The notes under the pieces are model-generated. The model saw nothing but the letters and a program-made list of their open reading frames with translations, did not search any database and was not told where the DNA came from. From assembly GCA_902478425.1 (NCBI GenBank), contig CABSKV010000009.1, positions 1-26,343 of the forward strand: a stretch of DNA of 26,343 bases, in the 5' to 3' direction. Shown here piece by piece: positions 1 to 6,755 of the stretch. The translations under genes were made by a program, and so were the position numbers. Within the stretch, counting starts at the first letter, position 1. Every line of letters begins with the position of its first letter. Origin of the DNA: an uncultured Coriobacteriia bacterium (GTDB lineage: Bacteria > Actinomycetota > Coriobacteriia > Coriobacteriales > QAMH01).

Positions 1-1
1 G

Positions 2-658
2 CAGTGGGACCGCGATTGCAAGGACCTTCCCGCATTCATCATCAAGCGCCTGCCCGTGCGTCTCGTCTTCGACAACAACTACTTCAACGACCGCTACCAG
101 GGCATCCCCATTGGCGGATACACCAAGATGGTCGAGCGCATGCTCGAGGGCACCGACGTGCGTCTGGGCTGCGACTACAAGGATCTCATCGCGCAAGAGC
201 CCGATATCGCCGATCGCGTCATCTACTGCGGCCCCATCGACGAGTTCTACGACTACAAGCTCGGGACGCTCGAGTACCGCAGCCTTCGTTTCGAGAGCGA
301 GCTAATCGAGGGCGAGGAGAACTGGCAGGGCAACGCCGTGGTCAACTACACGAGCCACGACGAGCCCTTCACGCGCATCATCGAGCATAAGCACTTCGAG
401 TTCATGAAGGACGAGGACGGTAACGTCTTGCCCGACACCGTCATTACGCGTGAGTATCCGGCCGATTGGAAGCCCGGGGATGAGCCGTACTACCCGATGA
501 ACGACGAGAAGAACAACGCCCTGTACGAGCAATACGCCGAGCTTGCACGCAAGGAGGACCGCGTGGTCTTTGCCGGTCGCCTGGGCGCCTACAAGTACTA
601 CGACATGGCTCCCTGCATTACCGCTGCACTCGATCTGTGCGAGGCGGAGCTTGGCTAG
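2..658 (+). CDS. glf: UDP-galactopyranose mutase, C-terminal part (5' truncated by window)
   Basis: Glf is a flavoenzyme that interconverts UDP-galactopyranose and UDP-galactofuranose in the cytoplasm, supplying galactofuranose for surface glycans. The open frame is already running at base 2 and encodes 218 residues up to TAG at 656. Family hallmarks are visible: an FDNNYFNDRYQGIPIGGYT segment near the visible N-terminus, a YCGPIDEFYDY motif around residue 80, and a C-terminal VVFAGRLGAYKYYDM segment that in Glf binds the flavin and substrate. The N-terminal Rossmann FAD-binding part lies outside the window. A glycosyltransferase gene follows two genes later, which fits a surface-polysaccharide setting. 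Identification is firm; only the 5' end is unknown. Confidence 0.95.
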   Translation, partial: QWDRDCKDLPAFIIKRLPVRLVFDNNYFNDRYQGIPIGGYTKMVERMLEGTDVRLGCDYKDLIAQEPDIADRVIYCGPIDEFYDYKLGTLEYRSLRFESELIEGEENWQGNAVVNYTSHDEPFTRIIEHKHFEFMKDEDGNVLPDTVITREYPADWKPGDEPYYPMNDEKNNALYEQYAELARKEDRVVFAGRLGAYKYYDMAPCITAALDLCEAELG

Positions 659-665
659 CGCGCCC

Positions 666-1133
666 ATGACGACGCAAGAAGACGACATCCGCTTCATGCG
701 ATTGGCCATCGAGCAGGCACGTGAGGCCGAATCACTCGGCGAGGTGCCCATCGGGGCCGTCGTCACCTACGATGGCGAGGTCATCGCCCGGGCATGTAAC
801 CGTCGCGAAATCGATCATGACCCGGCAGGGCATGCGGAGTTCATCGCGCTCAAGCAGGCTGCGCGCGAGCTTGACCGTTGGCGGCTTTCCGGTTGCACGG
901 TATACGTGACGCTCGAGCCCTGTCTCATGTGCGCCGGGCTCATGCAGCAATCGCGTATTGATCGTTGTGTGTACGGTGCGTGTGATTCCAAAGGAGGCGC
1001 ACTGGGCACTTTGTATCAAATACATGACGATACTCGCCTGAACCACCGCTTCGCGGTAGTATCAGGCGTCCTCGAAAACGAATGCGCCGCGCTGCTGAGC
1101 GATTTCTTTGCGCGGCTAAGGGAGAAAAAGTGA
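666..1133 (+). CDS. tadA: tRNA-specific adenosine-34 deaminase TadA
   Basis: TadA deaminates adenosine 34 to inosine in the tRNA-Arg(ACG) anticodon, which lets it read CGN codons. The 155-residue product has the zinc cytidine/adenosine deaminase signature. HAE (in GHAEFIALKQAA, about residue 58) supplies one zinc ligand and the proton-shuttle glutamate. The later PCLMC segment (about residue 87) supplies the two cysteine ligands. The length is normal for the family. ATG at 666 is chosen because it gives the standard N-terminus (DDIRFMRLAIEQA) and lies 7 bases after the glf stop. An in-frame upstream extension would overlap glf and is not needed. The gene is probably co-transcribed with glf and overlaps the next gene. 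Confidence 0.95.
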   Translation: MTTQEDDIRFMRLAIEQAREAESLGEVPIGAVVTYDGEVIARACNRREIDHDPAGHAEFIALKQAARELDRWRLSGCTVYVTLEPCLMCAGLMQQSRIDRCVYGACDSKGGALGTLYQIHDDTRLNHRFAVVSGVLENECAALLSDFFARLREKK

Positions 1134-1996
1134 ACCCCAAGGTCAGCATCATACTGTCCTTCTATAACGCGGAGCGCACGCTTGAGCGCTCCATTCGTGG
1201 CATTCTCGAGCAAACCTATCGCAACATCGAGGTCATTCTCATCGACGACGGCAGTACCGATCGTGGCGCGGCCATCGCCGAGGAGCATGTCGCCGTCGAT
1301 GATCGCATCCACCTTATCTGCAAGCCCAATACCGGGGTTTCCGATTCGCGCAACATCGGCTTGGACGTTGCCACGGGCGATTGGGTGTACTTCGTCGACG
1401 CCGATGACTGGATCGAGCCCGATGCAATCGAGGCGTTCATGCAGGCGGCGACGAGCCCCTCATGCGATTTGGTCGTCTGCGATTTCTATCGCGTGCAGGG
1501 CGACGTGATGTCGTACAAGCACGGTCCGGCAGTCGGCCTCGTCTCGCGCGAGAAGTACGCCACCTTCATGGCACATCGCCCCTCGAACTTCTATTACACA
1601 TCGCTGTGGAACAAGGTCTTCAAGCGCAGCATCATCGAGGAACATGCCATGCGCTTCGACACGCGCATGCAATTCGGCGAAGACCACGTCTTCATCCTCG
1701 ATTACGTGCGTCTCGTGGATCGCGTCTCCCTGCTCGATCGCGCGCTCTATTACTACGTGGACAACGCTGGCAGCCTCGTGCACCAGGGCCTCAACCCGGT
1801 GGGCGTCGTCAAGATGAAGTGGAACACCTACCTGCCGTATCTGCGTCTGTATCGCGACCTCGAGCTCTTCGAGCGCTTCTACCAGCGTCCCTCGCTCTAC
1901 AAGTTCATCTTCATGCCGGCAACGGACGCCTTTGCGAAGAAGGACGCCGAGCCTATCGATCCCACGACGCTTCCACCTGGCATTACGCTCAACTAG
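1130..1996 (+). CDS. family 2 glycosyltransferase
   Basis: This is a predicted inverting GT-A glycosyltransferase of 288 residues that would transfer a sugar from a nucleotide donor to a glycan on the cytoplasmic side of the membrane. It opens with the GT2 N-terminus VSIILSFYNAERTLERSI. IDDGSTD follows near residue 40 (nucleotide binding), and YFVDADDW near residue 93 carries the metal-binding DXD. The C-terminal half (FGEDHVFILDY, LYYYVDNAGSLVHQ) is typical of capsule and cell-wall GT2 enzymes. There is no obvious membrane span. GTG at 1130 is preferred because it sits 6 bases after a GGGAG ribosome site and overlaps the tadA stop, indicating translational coupling. Donor and acceptor cannot be read from sequence; galactofuranose is possible given glf upstream. 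Confidence 0.88.
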   Translation: MNPKVSIILSFYNAERTLERSIRGILEQTYRNIEVILIDDGSTDRGAAIAEEHVAVDDRIHLICKPNTGVSDSRNIGLDVATGDWVYFVDADDWIEPDAIEAFMQAATSPSCDLVVCDFYRVQGDVMSYKHGPAVGLVSREKYATFMAHRPSNFYYTSLWNKVFKRSIIEEHAMRFDTRMQFGEDHVFILDYVRLVDRVSLLDRALYYYVDNAGSLVHQGLNPVGVVKMKWNTYLPYLRLYRDLELFERFYQRPSLYKFIFMPATDAFAKKDAEPIDPTTLPPGITLN

Positions 1997-2005
1997 GAGG
2001 CCCCT

Positions 2006-2662
2006 ATGCCGCGCGAATCCAAGGCCAGCAAACGTAAACGAGCCATCGAGTTTTGCGCGTGCATGGACGAGCTCTATCCGCAGCCCACGCCCGCGCTCAA
2101 CTTCGCCAATCCCTTTCAATGTGTAATTGCCGTCGCGCTTTCCGCACAAACCACGGATGCCAACGTCAACAAGGTCACTCCCGTGCTCTTCGAGCGCTGG
2201 CCGACGCCGGCGCAGATGGCGCAGGCCGATGTCGACGAGCTCGAACAAGTCATCTGGACCATCGGCTTTCATCACAACAAGGCGCGCAATTGCGTCAACT
2301 GCTCCCGCATGATCATGGCGGATTTTGGCGGCGAGGTTCCTCAGACTATGGAGGAATTGCAGAGACTTCCGGGCGTGGGGCGCAAGACCGCCAACATCGT
2401 CTTGAACGAATGCTTCGGAAAGGTCGAGGGAATCGCCGTCGATACACATGTTTTCCGCATCTCGCATCGCCTGAAGTTCTCGAACAAGAAGACGCCGGGA
2501 GAGGTCGAGCAAGACCTTCTCGCGCTTCTGCCACGGGAGCTTTGGGAGAACGTGAACAGCCAATGGATTCGCTTTGGCAGGGAGTATTGCATGGCACGCA
2601 AGCCGCGGTGCGGGGAGTGTCCCTGTGTGGATATATGTCCCACACGTCCCGGTTTGAAATGA
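2006..2662 (+). CDS. nth: endonuclease III (DNA glycosylase/AP lyase)
   Basis: Endonuclease III removes oxidised pyrimidines and cleaves the abasic site by beta-elimination during base excision repair. The 218-residue protein carries the helix-hairpin-helix LPGVGRKTAN (residues 121-130) with catalytic Lys127, and the catalytic Asp146 in VDTHVFRIS. The C-terminal [4Fe-4S] cluster motif is intact with canonical C-X6-C-X2-C-X5-C spacing (Cys195, 202, 205, 211). A strong AGGAGG site lies 7 bases before ATG 2006. It follows the glycosyltransferase by 9 bases and is likely the last gene of this run. No convincing terminator follows it; a long regulatory intergenic region does. Confidence 0.97.
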   Translation: MPRESKASKRKRAIEFCACMDELYPQPTPALNFANPFQCVIAVALSAQTTDANVNKVTPVLFERWPTPAQMAQADVDELEQVIWTIGFHHNKARNCVNCSRMIMADFGGEVPQTMEELQRLPGVGRKTANIVLNECFGKVEGIAVDTHVFRISHRLKFSNKKTPGEVEQDLLALLPRELWENVNSQWIRFGREYCMARKPRCGECPCVDICPTRPGLK

Positions 2663-2714
2663 TGGCAAAAACCGCCGGTACCATGTAGAAATCATCCTTA
2701 TGGTATGGATTCGG

Positions 2715-2742
2715 CTAAATAGTATGATTATTCTCTAAATAG
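2715..2742. repeat. CTAAATAG direct repeat, 20-base period
   Basis: CTAAATAG occurs at 2715-2722 and exactly 20 bases later at 2735-2742, with similarity continuing for a few bases. A spacing of about two helical turns puts both copies on one face of the DNA, as for a dimeric activator upstream of a promoter. The regulator is not in the window. Confidence 0.45.
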
Positions 2743-2893
2743 GATATAGTTTCTCAGTAATCGCTCAGACTTTTTATACGATTGTTGGTATTATTTTGGG
2801 ACGTTAGGTCACCCGCGTTTCCGATGCCCCAGACACCATCGAGAACAAAAGCGTCCTGACGCACATTACCCAATCACATTCGTGAAGGGAGGG

Positions 2894-2920
2894 TTGACTA
2901 GAGGCATTACCCTCTAAAAT
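2894..2920 (+). promoter_or_regulatory. candidate promoter with palindrome in the spacer
   Basis: The -35 is TTGACT (2894-2899) and the -10 is TAAAAT (2915-2920). The 15-base spacer is short. The spacer is occupied by an inverted repeat TAGAGG-N6-CCTCTA (2899-2916) that overlaps both hexamers. A protein bound there would block RNA polymerase, or a MerR-like factor could act on the short spacer. It would give a leader of about 205 bases before the molybdoenzyme gene. Confidence 0.45.
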
Positions 2921-3010
2921 CCAACCCGAGGTCCGCTTGAGCTGTTTTTTCGGCTCCCGTGTTCTTGGAGGCAAGTAGTTGCCTTGCCGTTGTTGGTTAT
3001 GCGGAGTGAA

Positions 3011-3037
3011 TGTGAAGTGGGATTCTTCACAATCCAC
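3011..3037 (+). promoter_or_regulatory. overlapping, mutually exclusive dyads in the leader
   Basis: TGTGAAG (3011-3017) and CTTCACA (3025-3031) form a perfect 7-base dyad with a 7-base centre. The overlapping segment GTGGGATT (3017-3024) can instead pair with AATCCAC (3031-3037), with one bulged G. The two stems cannot form together. This could be an operator or an RNA switch; the sequence alone does not decide. Confidence 0.4.
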
Positions 3038-3132
3038 ACCACATATATGTACCGAGAGTTTAAATCTGGCTTTAGGTGCATAAGAGGGCTTCAAGTTTTC
3101 CCAAAAGGTAATTGAGGAAAAGGAGTAACACT

Positions 3133-5517
3133 ATGGCTGGAACTTACAGCAAAGAGTGGCGAGTTACACGCGAGGATGGCACAGTAGCTACCCGCAGCAA
3201 CACCTGGTCTCCCCCGGGATCCCATCCCGTTGGATATGGCGTTAAGGTTATCACCGACGGTGGTCGCCTCATTCGCATCGAGGGCGACGACGACAACCCC
3301 ATTACGCAGGGTCGCGTTAACGCTCTGAACCTTGCTCTTCGTGAGTACACCTACAGCCCCGACCGCGTCATCTATCCCATGAAGCGCGCCGTCGAGGATC
3401 GCGGCAAGATGAAGTGGGAGCGCACCACGTGGGACGAGGCTCTCGACACGATTTGCGAGAAGGTTCGCTACTTCCAGACCACGTACGGCCCCGAGTCCAT
3501 CGTCTGCTTCGGTGGCACCGGCCGTGAGGCTTGCATTTTCTACTATGCACTGACGTTCTCCGTGCTGCAGTCCCCGAACTGCTGCTACACGCAATCTGGC
3601 TGGTCCTGCTATGGCCCGCGTTGCTCGATTGCTGACTACGTCCTCGGCGCTGGCTATCCCGAGCTCGACTACGCAGGTCACCTGCCTGGTCGTTTCGAGG
3701 ATCCCGCGTACAAGCTTTCCAAGTGGGTTGTCGTTTGGGGTAAAGAGCCGCTGCCGTCCAATGGTGACGGTTTCTTCGGCCACGTCCTCGTCGACATGAT
3801 GAAGCTTGGCACGCACCTGATTTCCGTTGACCCCCGCATCACCTGGCCGGGTTCGCGCAACGGTAACATCAACGTTCAGCTCCGTCCGCAGACCGACACC
3901 TGCTTCGCACTCGGCGTCATGAACCTCATGTTCCAGAACGACGAGTACGATCATGACTTTGTCGAGCAGTGGATCTACGGCCTCGACGAGCTCAAGGCTC
4001 GCGCTGCCGAGTATCCCGTCGAGAAGGTCGCCGAGATCACGACGGTCGACGTCGAGACGATTGAGCGCGTCGCTCACATCCTCGGCACCGAGCGTCCCAT
4101 CGGCTGGGCTTGGGGTCTGGCATTCGACCAGAACAAGAACGGCGTTCAGCTGTCCCAGGCGATGATTCTTCTCGCTGCAATGACTGGTTCCATCGATACC
4201 CCGGGTGGTCTGACCCTCGGTCCCCCGTCCGCACTCCTCGGCAAGTGGCGTATGGAGCAGCGCGGCGCTATGTCCGACGATGTCTGGTCGCTTCGTATCG
4301 GTGCTGCTGAGTGGCCTGGCCTGTCCACTGGTATGGCTACCACCCAGCCGGACGAGACTCTGAACACCATGGAGTCGCAGAAGCCGTACCGTCTCCGCAT
4401 GGCATGGTTCAACAGCTCCAACTTCCTGGCTCCCACCTGCTCGGCTCAGCCGAAGCGTTGGCATGACGCCCTGCTCAAGAGCATTGAGTTCTGCGTTATC
4501 CAGGACCTCTTCCTGACCCCGACCGCCATGGCCGTGGGCGATTACTTCCTGCCGATGTCCACCTGGGCTGAGCATGATGGTATCTGCCTCACGCACTATG
4601 GCCGCAACACCGTCTTCATGGGCCCGATGAACAAGGCTCTGCAGGTTGGCGAGTGCATGTCCGACGTCGAGATCTGCCTCGTCTTCGGCCAGCGCCTCAA
4701 CCCGACGTGGTGGCCGTGGTATAAGCCGGCCGGCGACACGCTCGACGTCTCCACGCTCGAGCACAGCGAGTATGCTCCCATGCTGCTCGGCAAGGATCGT
4801 GGCCTGCTTGACCGCGACGCTCTGGAGAAGGCAGTCGTCCAGTTCTACAGCGATCAGCTGGCAGAGCTCGGCATGACCTTCGACGAGTTCCGCGAGGAGG
4901 GCATCTACCAGCCGGGCGCTCATGGCTTCGAGTACGAGAAGTACGCGAAGGGCATGCTCCGCTTCGACGGTGAGCCTGGCTTCAACACCATTACTGGTCA
5001 GATCGAGGCTTACTCGATTCTGTACGAGTCCTGGGGCGAGGATCCGCTGCCGTACTACGAGGAGCCCAACTACTCGCAGGTCAGCAAGCCTGAGTTCGCT
5101 GGTCAGTATCCGCTGATCTCCACCTCTGGTTCGCGCCGCTACAGCTCCTTCCATTCGGAGCATCGTCAGGTTCCGTCCCTGCGCCAGATCGATCCGTGGC
5201 CGTGGGTCCAGATCAACCCTGCAACTGCTGCCGAGTATGGCATCACCGAGGGCGACTGGGTCGAGGTCTACAACATGTTCGGCGCTGCTCGCTTCAAGGC
5301 GGAGATCACCTTCGTTATGAAGCCCGGTATCATCAACTGCGCTCATGGCTGGTGGTTCCCCGAGCAGGACGGCGAGGAGCCCAACCTGTTCGGCGTTTGG
5401 AAGTCCAACTTCAACAGCCTCGTTCCGCACATGAACATCGGTAAGCTCGGCTTCGGTGCTCCCTACAAGGGCGTTATGTGCAACATGAGGCGTGTCCGCG
5501 GCCTGAACCAGGACTAA
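3133..5517 (+). CDS. molybdopterin-family (DMSO reductase superfamily) catalytic subunit lacking the N-terminal Fe-S motif
   Basis: This is a 794-residue bis-pterin enzyme catalytic subunit. Family landmarks include ITDGGRLIRIEGDDDNPITQG (residues 40-60), YSPDRVIYPMKR, WERTTWDEALDTI (95-107), a metal-site region ending WSCYGPR with candidate metal ligand Cys159, and a C-terminal molydopterin-binding domain (WPWVQINPATAAEYGITEGD). The usual N-terminal CxxC...C motif is gone: at the expected positions stand Trp25/Ser26, Ser30, Tyr35 and, in GRVNALN, Asn63. There is no twin-arginine or other signal, so it is predicted cytoplasmic. ATG 3133 follows AGGAG by 7 bases, and the gene ends in tandem TAATAA. 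It is co-transcribed with the next gene (20-base gap). Relatives include pyrogallol transhydroxylase and catechol dehydroxylases, but substrate and reaction cannot be assigned. Its codons (many GCT, CGT, GTT) differ from neighbours and suggest high expression. Confidence 0.9.
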   Translation: MAGTYSKEWRVTREDGTVATRSNTWSPPGSHPVGYGVKVITDGGRLIRIEGDDDNPITQGRVNALNLALREYTYSPDRVIYPMKRAVEDRGKMKWERTTWDEALDTICEKVRYFQTTYGPESIVCFGGTGREACIFYYALTFSVLQSPNCCYTQSGWSCYGPRCSIADYVLGAGYPELDYAGHLPGRFEDPAYKLSKWVVVWGKEPLPSNGDGFFGHVLVDMMKLGTHLISVDPRITWPGSRNGNINVQLRPQTDTCFALGVMNLMFQNDEYDHDFVEQWIYGLDELKARAAEYPVEKVAEITTVDVETIERVAHILGTERPIGWAWGLAFDQNKNGVQLSQAMILLAAMTGSIDTPGGLTLGPPSALLGKWRMEQRGAMSDDVWSLRIGAAEWPGLSTGMATTQPDETLNTMESQKPYRLRMAWFNSSNFLAPTCSAQPKRWHDALLKSIEFCVIQDLFLTPTAMAVGDYFLPMSTWAEHDGICLTHYGRNTVFMGPMNKALQVGECMSDVEICLVFGQRLNPTWWPWYKPAGDTLDVSTLEHSEYAPMLLGKDRGLLDRDALEKAVVQFYSDQLAELGMTFDEFREEGIYQPGAHGFEYEKYAKGMLRFDGEPGFNTITGQIEAYSILYESWGEDPLPYYEEPNYSQVSKPEFAGQYPLISTSGSRRYSSFHSEHRQVPSLRQIDPWPWVQINPATAAEYGITEGDWVEVYNMFGAARFKAEITFVMKPGIINCAHGWWFPEQDGEEPNLFGVWKSNFNSLVPHMNIGKLGFGAPYKGVMCNMRRVRGLNQD

Positions 5518-5537
5518 TAAGAAAGGAAGTTACTTAA

Positions 5538-5897
5538 ATGGCAGATCAGAAGTACGCACTGCTGGTTGACTACACCTTCTTCTCTGGCAACCATGCCGCT
5601 GAAATCGCCTGCAAGGAAGAGCTCGGTCTTCCCCTTGATCAGTTCGCTATCAAGGAAGTCGAAGTCGGCCCCTTCAAGGTCGGCGAGGGCAATGACGGTG
5701 ACGATTGGGAGTGGATCTACCTTCCCATTCCGACCTGCATCTTCTCGCAGCACTGGGGCACCGGCGGCGACAAGGCTGGCCAGCGTCCGATGGCAGTCCA
5801 GGTTGAAGAGTCGCACTCCATGTATTACGGCACTCTCGATGAGATGATTGCCAAGATGAAGGAGTTTGACCGCCCGATGTGTCTGTTCCAGCTCTAA
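5538..5897 (+). CDS. ferredoxin-like small subunit with nearly all cluster cysteines lost
   Basis: This 119-residue protein follows the catalytic subunit. It aligns by eye with the DmsB/transhydroxylase-type ferredoxin subunit: YALLVDYTFFSGNHAAEIACK matches the usual first cluster segment containing CxGCxxCxxxC. The four ligand positions read Phe15, Asn18, Ala21 and Cys25, so only the last is retained. The downstream segment (PTCIFSQHW near 65-73, RPMAVQVEESHSMYYGT near 83-99) likewise has Phe, His, Ala and non-Cys residues where relatives have cluster cysteines. Three cysteines remain (25, 67, 115), too few for even one ordinary [4Fe-4S] cluster. The fold is probably kept as a structural partner of the catalytic subunit. 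A GAAAGGAAG ribosome site precedes ATG 5538. The relationship is judged from motif pattern and gene order, not a search. Confidence 0.8.
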   Translation: MADQKYALLVDYTFFSGNHAAEIACKEELGLPLDQFAIKEVEVGPFKVGEGNDGDDWEWIYLPIPTCIFSQHWGTGGDKAGQRPMAVQVEESHSMYYGTLDEMIAKMKEFDRPMCLFQL

Positions 5898-5951
5898 TTA
5901 GAGCCTGGATAAGCTAGAATAGGCCTGGCCGGTTACGGCTGGCCAGGCCTA
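5891..5951 (+). promoter_or_regulatory. two stacked dyads between second and third operon genes
   Basis: A 14-base perfect palindrome, GCTCTAATTAGAGC (5891-5904), contains the stop codon of the ferredoxin-like gene. Sixteen bases later come TAGGCCTGGCC (5920-5930) and GGCCAGGCCTA (5941-5951), an 11-base perfect stem with a 10-base loop. No T-run follows, so it is more likely an mRNA-stabilising or processing hairpin, or a leaky terminator setting gene dosage, than a full stop. Confidence 0.6.
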
Positions 5952-5985
5952 GAATTAGATTACAGACGATTAGGAGGAAACTCAT

Positions 5986-6261
5986 ATGACACCTGAAGAG
6001 TTTTTGGCTCTCGATGCCCCCGAAGCAGCTGAGATCCTCAACAAGCTCGTTGCCGATGGCAAGAGCAAGGATGAGGCCATGGCTGAAGAGGGCGTTACGC
6101 AGGCTGATCTCATGAAGGCTCAGATCTTCTGGGTTAAGGACAAGTTCATCGCCCGTGCTTGGGGTGGCTACACCTCCACGAAGCGCACCGGCAATGAGGC
6201 TGGCGACAGCATCGAAGGCGTCGGTGGCAGCGATCCTTCCAAGGGCTACGCTGGCATCTAG
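5986..6261 (+). CDS. uncharacterised 91-residue protein of the molybdoenzyme operon
   Basis: I do not recognise this family. The protein is soluble, has no cysteine and no signal peptide, and reads as a mostly helical N-terminal half. PEEFLALDAPEAAEILNKLVADGKSKDEAMAEEGVTQADLMKA looks like stacked short helices with a helix-turn-helix-like rhythm. A conserved-looking IFWVKDKFIARAWGGY patch (about 47-62) follows, then a Gly/Ser-rich tail. A very strong AGGAGG lies 8 bases before ATG 5986. Its codon use (GCT, GTT) matches the two preceding genes, and it ends just before a strong hairpin. It is therefore most likely the third member of the operon: a small subunit, assembly factor or regulator of the enzyme. 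Confidence 0.75.
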   Translation: MTPEEFLALDAPEAAEILNKLVADGKSKDEAMAEEGVTQADLMKAQIFWVKDKFIARAWGGYTSTKRTGNEAGDSIEGVGGSDPSKGYAGI

Positions 6262-6280
6262 TTTTTCGCCATCAAACCTG

Positions 6281-6314
6281 TAAGGGCCCGATATGTAACG
6301 GTATCGGGCCCTTA
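6281..6314 (+). terminator. strong hairpin closing the molybdoenzyme operon
   Basis: TAAGGGCCCGATA (6281-6293) and TATCGGGCCCTTA (6302-6314) form a perfect 13-base stem with an 8-base loop, 20 bases after the last operon stop. There is no clear U-tract, only TAGTATT after the stem. Position and strength support termination or 3'-end protection. Confidence 0.7.
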
Positions 6315-6377
6315 TAGTATTCATGGGCGCATGTCACGCTATACTATCGGCATTGCGTCAATTCTAGGAGGACATAC

Positions 6378-6719
6378 ATGTCAACTGAAGCAGAGATCAT
6401 TGCAGAGATAGAGGAGCTTGGTCGCCTGACCGAGGAGCAGGAGGACATCCTGTACAACATCGCGCTGCGCCAGGAGGAGCTGGGTCGCCAGCCAACCATC
6501 ATGCTGCGCGAGAAAGTGGACGGCGATCCCATCTATCAGCCCATGATCGATCGTGAGGTTCTCACGTACCAGCTGTACAATCATGGCGGCGCTGGCTCGC
6601 ATGAGGTCGTCAACCTCATCGTCACCCTCAAGGGCATGCGTTACGTCATTCTCCACTCCGACGAGCTTTCCCTGCGCAGGAAGGTCGACCCGGCGGGCAA
6701 CTACCGCGACTTCGACTAG
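6378..6719 (+). CDS. uncharacterised 113-residue protein upstream of trigger factor
   Basis: I do not recognise this protein. The first ~35 residues are acidic and helical (IIAEIEELGRLTEEQEDILYNIALRQEELG), likely a helical hairpin or coiled coil. A small mixed beta region follows, including EVVNLIVTLKGMRYVILHSDEL near residues 75-95, and then a charged tail. There is no signal, membrane span or cysteine. A strong AGGAGG precedes ATG 6378 by 7 bases. A possible -10 TATACT lies at 6340-6345, after the hairpin that ends the previous operon, so it probably begins a new unit. It is 36 bases ahead of tig and may be co-transcribed with it. Confidence 0.75.
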   Translation: MSTEAEIIAEIEELGRLTEEQEDILYNIALRQEELGRQPTIMLREKVDGDPIYQPMIDREVLTYQLYNHGGAGSHEVVNLIVTLKGMRYVILHSDELSLRRKVDPAGNYRDFD

Positions 6720-6755
6720 AGCTCATCGCTTTTCCAGATAGTTTGGGGAGACAAG

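Larger units (their letters stand above)
2663..3132. other. 470-base regulatory intergenic region before the molybdoenzyme operon
   Basis: No credible gene lies here. The first 140 bases are strikingly AT-rich compared with the flanking genes. Visible elements, in order, are: a CTAAATAG direct repeat (2715, 2735); a possible AT-rich -10 TATTAT at 2789; a TTGACT/TAAAAT promoter whose spacer holds a palindrome (2894-2920); a small hairpin AGGCAA-gtag-TTGCCT (2969-2984); a TGTGAAG-N7-CTTCACA dyad (3011-3031); the palindrome ACATATATGT (3041-3050); and a ribosome site AGGAG at 3121. The length and density of dyads suggest controlled expression. Which promoter is used cannot be told from sequence. 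Confidence 0.7.

Noticed and set aside
1460..2695. 411-codon minus-strand open frame across the glycosyltransferase and nth genes
   Set aside because: It spans two well-supported plus-strand genes and has no recognisable domain or promoter.
2969..2984. Attenuator terminator in the molybdoenzyme leader
   Set aside because: The AGGCAA/TTGCCT stem is only 6 bases and is not followed by a T-run.
3091..5430. 779-codon open frame on the minus strand opposite the molybdoenzyme gene
   Set aside because: The plus-strand protein has clear family motifs and a ribosome site. The antisense translation is a low-complexity shadow produced by GC-rich codons, without recognisable domains.
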